64,000 nucleotides of DNA from Bacteroidetes bacterium UBA1941. GTDB taxonomy: Bacteria; Bacteroidota; Bacteroidia; Chitinophagales; LD1. The notes beneath the pieces were generated by a model, which ran no database searches, was not told where the DNA came from, and worked only from the letters and a program-made list of their open reading frames with translations. Position numbers and translations under genes: made by a program. Every line of letters starts with the position of its first letter. Position 1 is the stretch's first letter. Location of the stretch: assembly GCA_002336805.1 (NCBI GenBank), contig DDEZ01000008.1, positions 62,001 through 126,000 on the forward strand, written 5' to 3'. This document shows positions 63,280 through 64,000 of this stretch, in pieces.

Positions 63280-63645
63280 TTACTCCCAGTCCAGGGCTCC
63301 CTTTTTGATGATGTAAAAGAATCCGATCAGCAGCAGCCCCATGAAGAGTAGCATCTTGTACAGGCCTATCACGCCCAGCACCTTAAAGTTGACCGCCCAT
63401 GGATAGAGGAAGATCACCTCCACGTCAAACAGTACAAACAGGATAGCTACCAGAAAGTACTTGACAGAGAACGGGATACGGGCGTTGCCATAAGACTTGA
63501 TACCGCACTCAAAGTTCTCGTCTTTGATCTGCGATTTGCGCTTAGGGCCCACCAGGTGTGACAGTCCGAGCATCGTAGCCACAAAGCCCGCCGCAAAAAC
63601 CGCCTGAATGATGATAGGAATATAACTGGACTGTGGAGTCTCCAT
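63280..63645 (-). CDS. nuoA: NADH-quinone oxidoreductase subunit A
   Basis: A 121-residue three-helix membrane subunit, first gene of the complex I operon. NFECGIKSYGNARIPFSVKYF and ILFVLFDVEVIFLYPWAV are the diagnostic motifs. The 251-base region to the divergent gene at 63897 must hold its promoter; TTGCTTTG (63673-63666 on the minus strand) is one mismatch from the -7 consensus but has no good -33 partner. Confidence 0.96.
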   Translation of the reverse strand: METPQSSYIPIIIQAVFAAGFVATMLGLSHLVGPKRKSQIKDENFECGIKSYGNARIPFSVKYFLVAILFVLFDVEVIFLYPWAVNFKVLGVIGLYKMLLFMGLLLIGFFYIIKKGALDWE

Positions 63646-63896
63646 TTGCTTAAGATATTAGATGACAAAGCAATACACGGGATAGGCCCCGCTCGTGATC
63701 ACTTATACTTTATAACAGGCAACAAAAATAAGATACGGTCACTATTATCCAATCATTTTATCAACAAAACAAATACTAACTGTCAGAACGCATACATACT
63801 GATAAAAGGCCCTACTTGTACTCGCGTTTCAGCCCTATATTCGTCGCGGTTTTCCATTTTTACACTTCCCGCGAGGGAAGCATTTTAACAATCCAT
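63646..63896. promoter_or_regulatory. Divergent promoter region of nuo operon and the right-edge oxidoreductase
   Basis: No gene in 251 bases. For the plus strand TTG (63816-63818), 17 bases and TATATTCG (63836-63843) approximate the phylum promoter consensus. CTTCCC-GCGA-GGGAAG (63865-63880) is a perfect 6-bp hairpin with a GNRA tetraloop, 16 bases before the plus-strand ATG, hence in its 5' leader. Confidence 0.5.
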
Positions 63897-64000
63897 ATGC
63901 CTCAAACCAATCCTTCTCTGCAGATAGCCATCATAGGCGCTGGCTTTAGCGGTATGATGACCGCCGTACAGCTGATGCGCAAAGCCACCTCGCCGCTGAC
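63897..64000 (+). CDS. FAD/NAD(P)-binding protein (5' part only; cut by window)
   Basis: The ATG at 63897 opens an uninterrupted frame to the window end (34 codons). After a short polar lead the sequence IAIIGAGFSGMMTAVQLM is the G-x-G-x-x-G dinucleotide-binding fingerprint of an N-terminal Rossmann fold, of the kind seen in FAD-NAD(P)-binding (NAD_binding_9) proteins. Nothing more can be said of function. Confidence 0.7.
   Translation, partial: MPQTNPSLQIAIIGAGFSGMMTAVQLMRKATSPL

Overview
The window is a 64 kb piece of a Bacteroidota chromosome at roughly 45-50% GC. Pointers to the phylum, and probably to the Chitinophagales, are type IX secretion (T9SS) C-terminal sorting domains on three proteins, SprB-type repeats, a GldL-like membrane protein, a DUF4465 protein, a GH92 mannosidase, a compact NuoG without the long molybdopterin-type domain, several SPIbox lipoproteins, and promoter-like TTG-N19-TAnnTTTG signals. 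The assignment below phylum level is inference. I found no tRNA, rRNA, CRISPR array, insertion sequence or prophage.

Region 1 (1-7.65 kb, minus strand) is a vitamin B12 acquisition operon. A cobalamin riboswitch (about 7459-7640) precedes two T9SS-secreted proteins (a DUF4465 protein and an unnamed family), a 60-residue DUF5522 protein, BtuB (TonB-dependent receptor), BtuG-like surface propeller lipoprotein, BtuF-like binding lipoprotein, and a BtuC-type permease that runs off the window. Most junctions overlap by four bases, so the genes look translationally coupled. This is the most interesting locus: it ties secreted or cell-surface T9SS cargo and a tiny Cys-rich protein to cobalamin uptake.

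Region 2 (7.7-21.3 kb) holds a 1945-residue secreted M43-type metalloprotease with PKD domains and twelve SprB-like repeats, a GT39-type glycosyltransferase with a PAP2 phosphatase, and a run of plus-strand secreted proteins: GH20 hexosaminidase, purple-acid-like phosphatase, a CAP-domain protein and a small HVCTDxC repeat protein.

Region 3 (21.4-45.9 kb) is mixed: GH92 mannosidase, a GlxA-type regulator next to SRPBCC and PhnB-like proteins, a flippase-like exporter, thymidine kinase, an alkaline-phosphatase-superfamily hydrolase lacking the sulfatase cysteine, a sirtuin, a nitronate-monooxygenase-like enzyme, peroxiredoxin, a 2-oxoacid dehydrogenase E2, a GldL-like protein, DprA, a TPR membrane protein, a thioesterase, DUF421, asparagine synthetase and a divergent polysaccharide-deacetylase-like protein.

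Region 4 (45.6-50.4 kb) carries an ArsR regulator, the replicative helicase DnaB, a thioredoxin-fold protein, the ribosome-assembly GTPase EngB and a beta-helix lipoprotein.

Region 5 (50.5-63.65 kb, minus strand) is a complete 14-gene nuoA-N operon for respiratory complex I in the classical order. A FAD/NAD(P)-binding protein starts on the plus strand at the right edge and is cut off.
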